A DNA stretch of 6,982 nucleotides. Origin: Rhodospirillales bacterium (GTDB taxonomy: Bacteria; Pseudomonadota; Alphaproteobacteria; Acetobacterales; Acetobacteraceae). This document shows, one piece after another, positions 6,255 to 6,982 of the stretch. Each line of letters begins with the position of its first letter. Position 1 is the first letter of the stretch. The translations under genes and the position numbers were made by a program. Location: the NCBI GenBank assembly GCA_028870815.1, contig JAGWOU010000090.1, positions 1 through 6,982 of the forward strand. Direction: 5' to 3'. The notes beneath the pieces are model-generated. The model did no database searches. It saw only the letters and a list, made by a program, of their open reading frames with translations, and was not told where the DNA came from.

Positions 6255-6982
6255 CAGAACTTGAACTCCCCGCTTGTGCCGGACGAAATAACATTTACCG
6301 TGGTTACAGGCTGCTGAGTTGGCAGCGCCGCCGAAAGCGCGGGCGAGACCTGACCCGCATAAACCGGCAAGGATGGCCCGCTATTATTGGTGCCAGAGCT
6401 TAGCGCCGAATGCACGATAAGGGACAATTTACCAAGATTGACCGCGACGAGACAGCGCGCCGCCTGCTCCTGCGTCACCTCCAGCGTAACCGTGGATGCC
6501 GGCGGTTGGTTGGTATTGTTGTTGTTATTGCTCGTCGCATTCTTGATGAGCTCCGAGCCGGTGGCTATGACCCGGACATCGCTCAGCACAACCTCGGCGG
6601 CGATGCTTTTCGCATCGGGCGCTCCCGCGATGCTCTGAGTCAGCAACACGTCAACGCGATCCCCCGGCCAGATCAGACCATCGGCGCCCGTCACGTTGTC
6701 CACCGCGACTGTAACAGCCCGCATGCCAGGCGCCAGTACGGCTGCCAGAAATCCATGGTCTCCAGGGTGGATAACCCCGCCATCGGTGATCATGGCACCC
6801 TGGGCCAAGGGAGTCTTGACCATGGCGCCGGTAAGCGCGGTCCGGTTCTGCGGCGTATCCTCAACAGCGCCCGCCGGCAAATTGGCGATTGGCATAGAGG
6901 CACTCGCAATATTGCTGGGCTGGATCAGCGCGCCGCCAGGCAGCGGCATCGCGGCCACCAAAACCTGCTCAGTGGCTGGTGC
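6254..6982 (-). CDS. cpaB: Tad pilus periplasmic assembly protein CpaB (RcpC), 5' end cut by window edge
   Basis: CpaB/RcpC is a membrane-anchored periplasmic protein that works with the secretin. 242 residues are visible, counted from the codon at 6982-6980. The frame has no stop up to the window edge, so the TTG at 6961 is an internal leucine codon and not a start. The usual N-terminal membrane anchor must lie beyond the window. Residues 6-70 fit a SAF-like domain (QVLVAAMPLPGGALI at 6-20). The RcpC/CpaB core is evident in GMRAVTVAVDNVTGADG (86-102) and LIWPGDRVDVLL (103-114). A low-complexity Asn-rich loop (152-158) interrupts the core before STVTLEVTQEQAARCLVAVN (163-182), and a Ser/Thr/Pro-rich tail follows. 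The TGA stop at 6256-6254 overlaps the cpaC start, indicating co-translation. Confidence 0.93.
   Translation of the reverse strand, partial: APATEQVLVAAMPLPGGALIQPSNIASASMPIANLPAGAVEDTPQNRTALTGAMVKTPLAQGAMITDGGVIHPGDHGFLAAVLAPGMRAVTVAVDNVTGADGLIWPGDRVDVLLTQSIAGAPDAKSIAAEVVLSDVRVIATGSELIKNATSNNNNNTNQPPASTVTLEVTQEQAARCLVAVNLGKLSLIVHSALSSGTNNSGPSLPVYAGQVSPALSAALPTQQPVTTVNVISSGTSGEFKF
6266..6271 (-). promoter_or_regulatory. Possible Shine-Dalgarno site for cpaC
   Basis: The minus strand reads GGGGAG within the cpaB tail codons, 11 bases before the cpaC ATG. The spacing is longer than ideal, so initiation probably relies partly on coupling through the TGATG overlap. Confidence 0.45.
6509..6529 (-). 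repeat. AAC/AAT codon repeat encoding an Asn-rich loop in CpaB
   Basis: On the minus strand five consecutive AAC/AAT codons encode Asn152-Asn156, followed by Thr and Asn. The stretch is a trinucleotide-type low-complexity repeat inside the CpaB core, just after a Ser and before a Pro-Pro pair. It probably encodes a flexible surface loop, and unit gain or loss would keep the frame. Confidence 0.8.

Noticed and set aside
6959..6961. TTG at 6961 as the start of cpaB
   Set aside because: The frame continues open to the window edge, the residues before it (QV) complete the QVLVAA strand typical of the CpaB domain start, and the membrane anchor would otherwise be missing.

Overview
The window is one uninterrupted, minus-strand gene cluster for a Tad/Flp (tight adherence) pilus, a type IVc pilus assembly machine. 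In transcription order (right to left) it reads: cpaB (5' end cut by the right window edge), cpaC (secretin), a short lipoprotein gene in the cpaD position, cpaE/tadZ, cpaF/tadA, tadB and tadC (3' end cut by the left window edge). Every base except a 37-bp gap (4464-4500) and a 5-bp gap (3196-3200) lies in a coding region. The long open frames on the plus strand are shadows of these genes.

The cpa-type order, moderately high G+C (judged by eye), proline/alanine-rich linkers and the style of the CpaB, CpaC and CpaE proteins suggest an alphaproteobacterium. The very short lipoprotein in the CpaD slot, with an Asn-Pro-Phe-Asp-Arg-Pro-Gly-Thr-Trp motif, makes an Acetobacteraceae/Rhodospirillales-type member plausible, but this is tentative. 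No rRNA, tRNA, mobile element, CRISPR array or transposon end is visible. The cluster looks chromosomal and intact.

How the parts fit: CpaC forms the outer-membrane secretin channel, CpaB is its periplasmic partner, and the small lipoprotein probably sits at the outer membrane beside the secretin. CpaE (a MinD/ParA-like protein with a receiver-like N-terminus) probably localises the machine. CpaF is the hexameric motor ATPase, and TadB and TadC are the inner-membrane platform proteins. The pilin (flp/pilA), prepilin peptidase (cpaA) and any operon promoter are not in the window and presumably lie upstream (beyond 6982). Further tad genes may lie beyond position 1.

Translation appears tightly coupled. 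Three junctions (cpaB/cpaC, cpaC/lipoprotein, cpaF/tadB) use the same TGATG stop-start overlap, tadB/tadC overlap by 14 bases, and cpaE/cpaF are separated by 5 bases. I found no undescribed system. The points most worth a second look are the minimal CpaD-position lipoprotein, the CpaE P-loop that lacks both lysines, a perfect 10-bp inverted repeat inside tadB, and homopolymer runs in tadC and cpaC.
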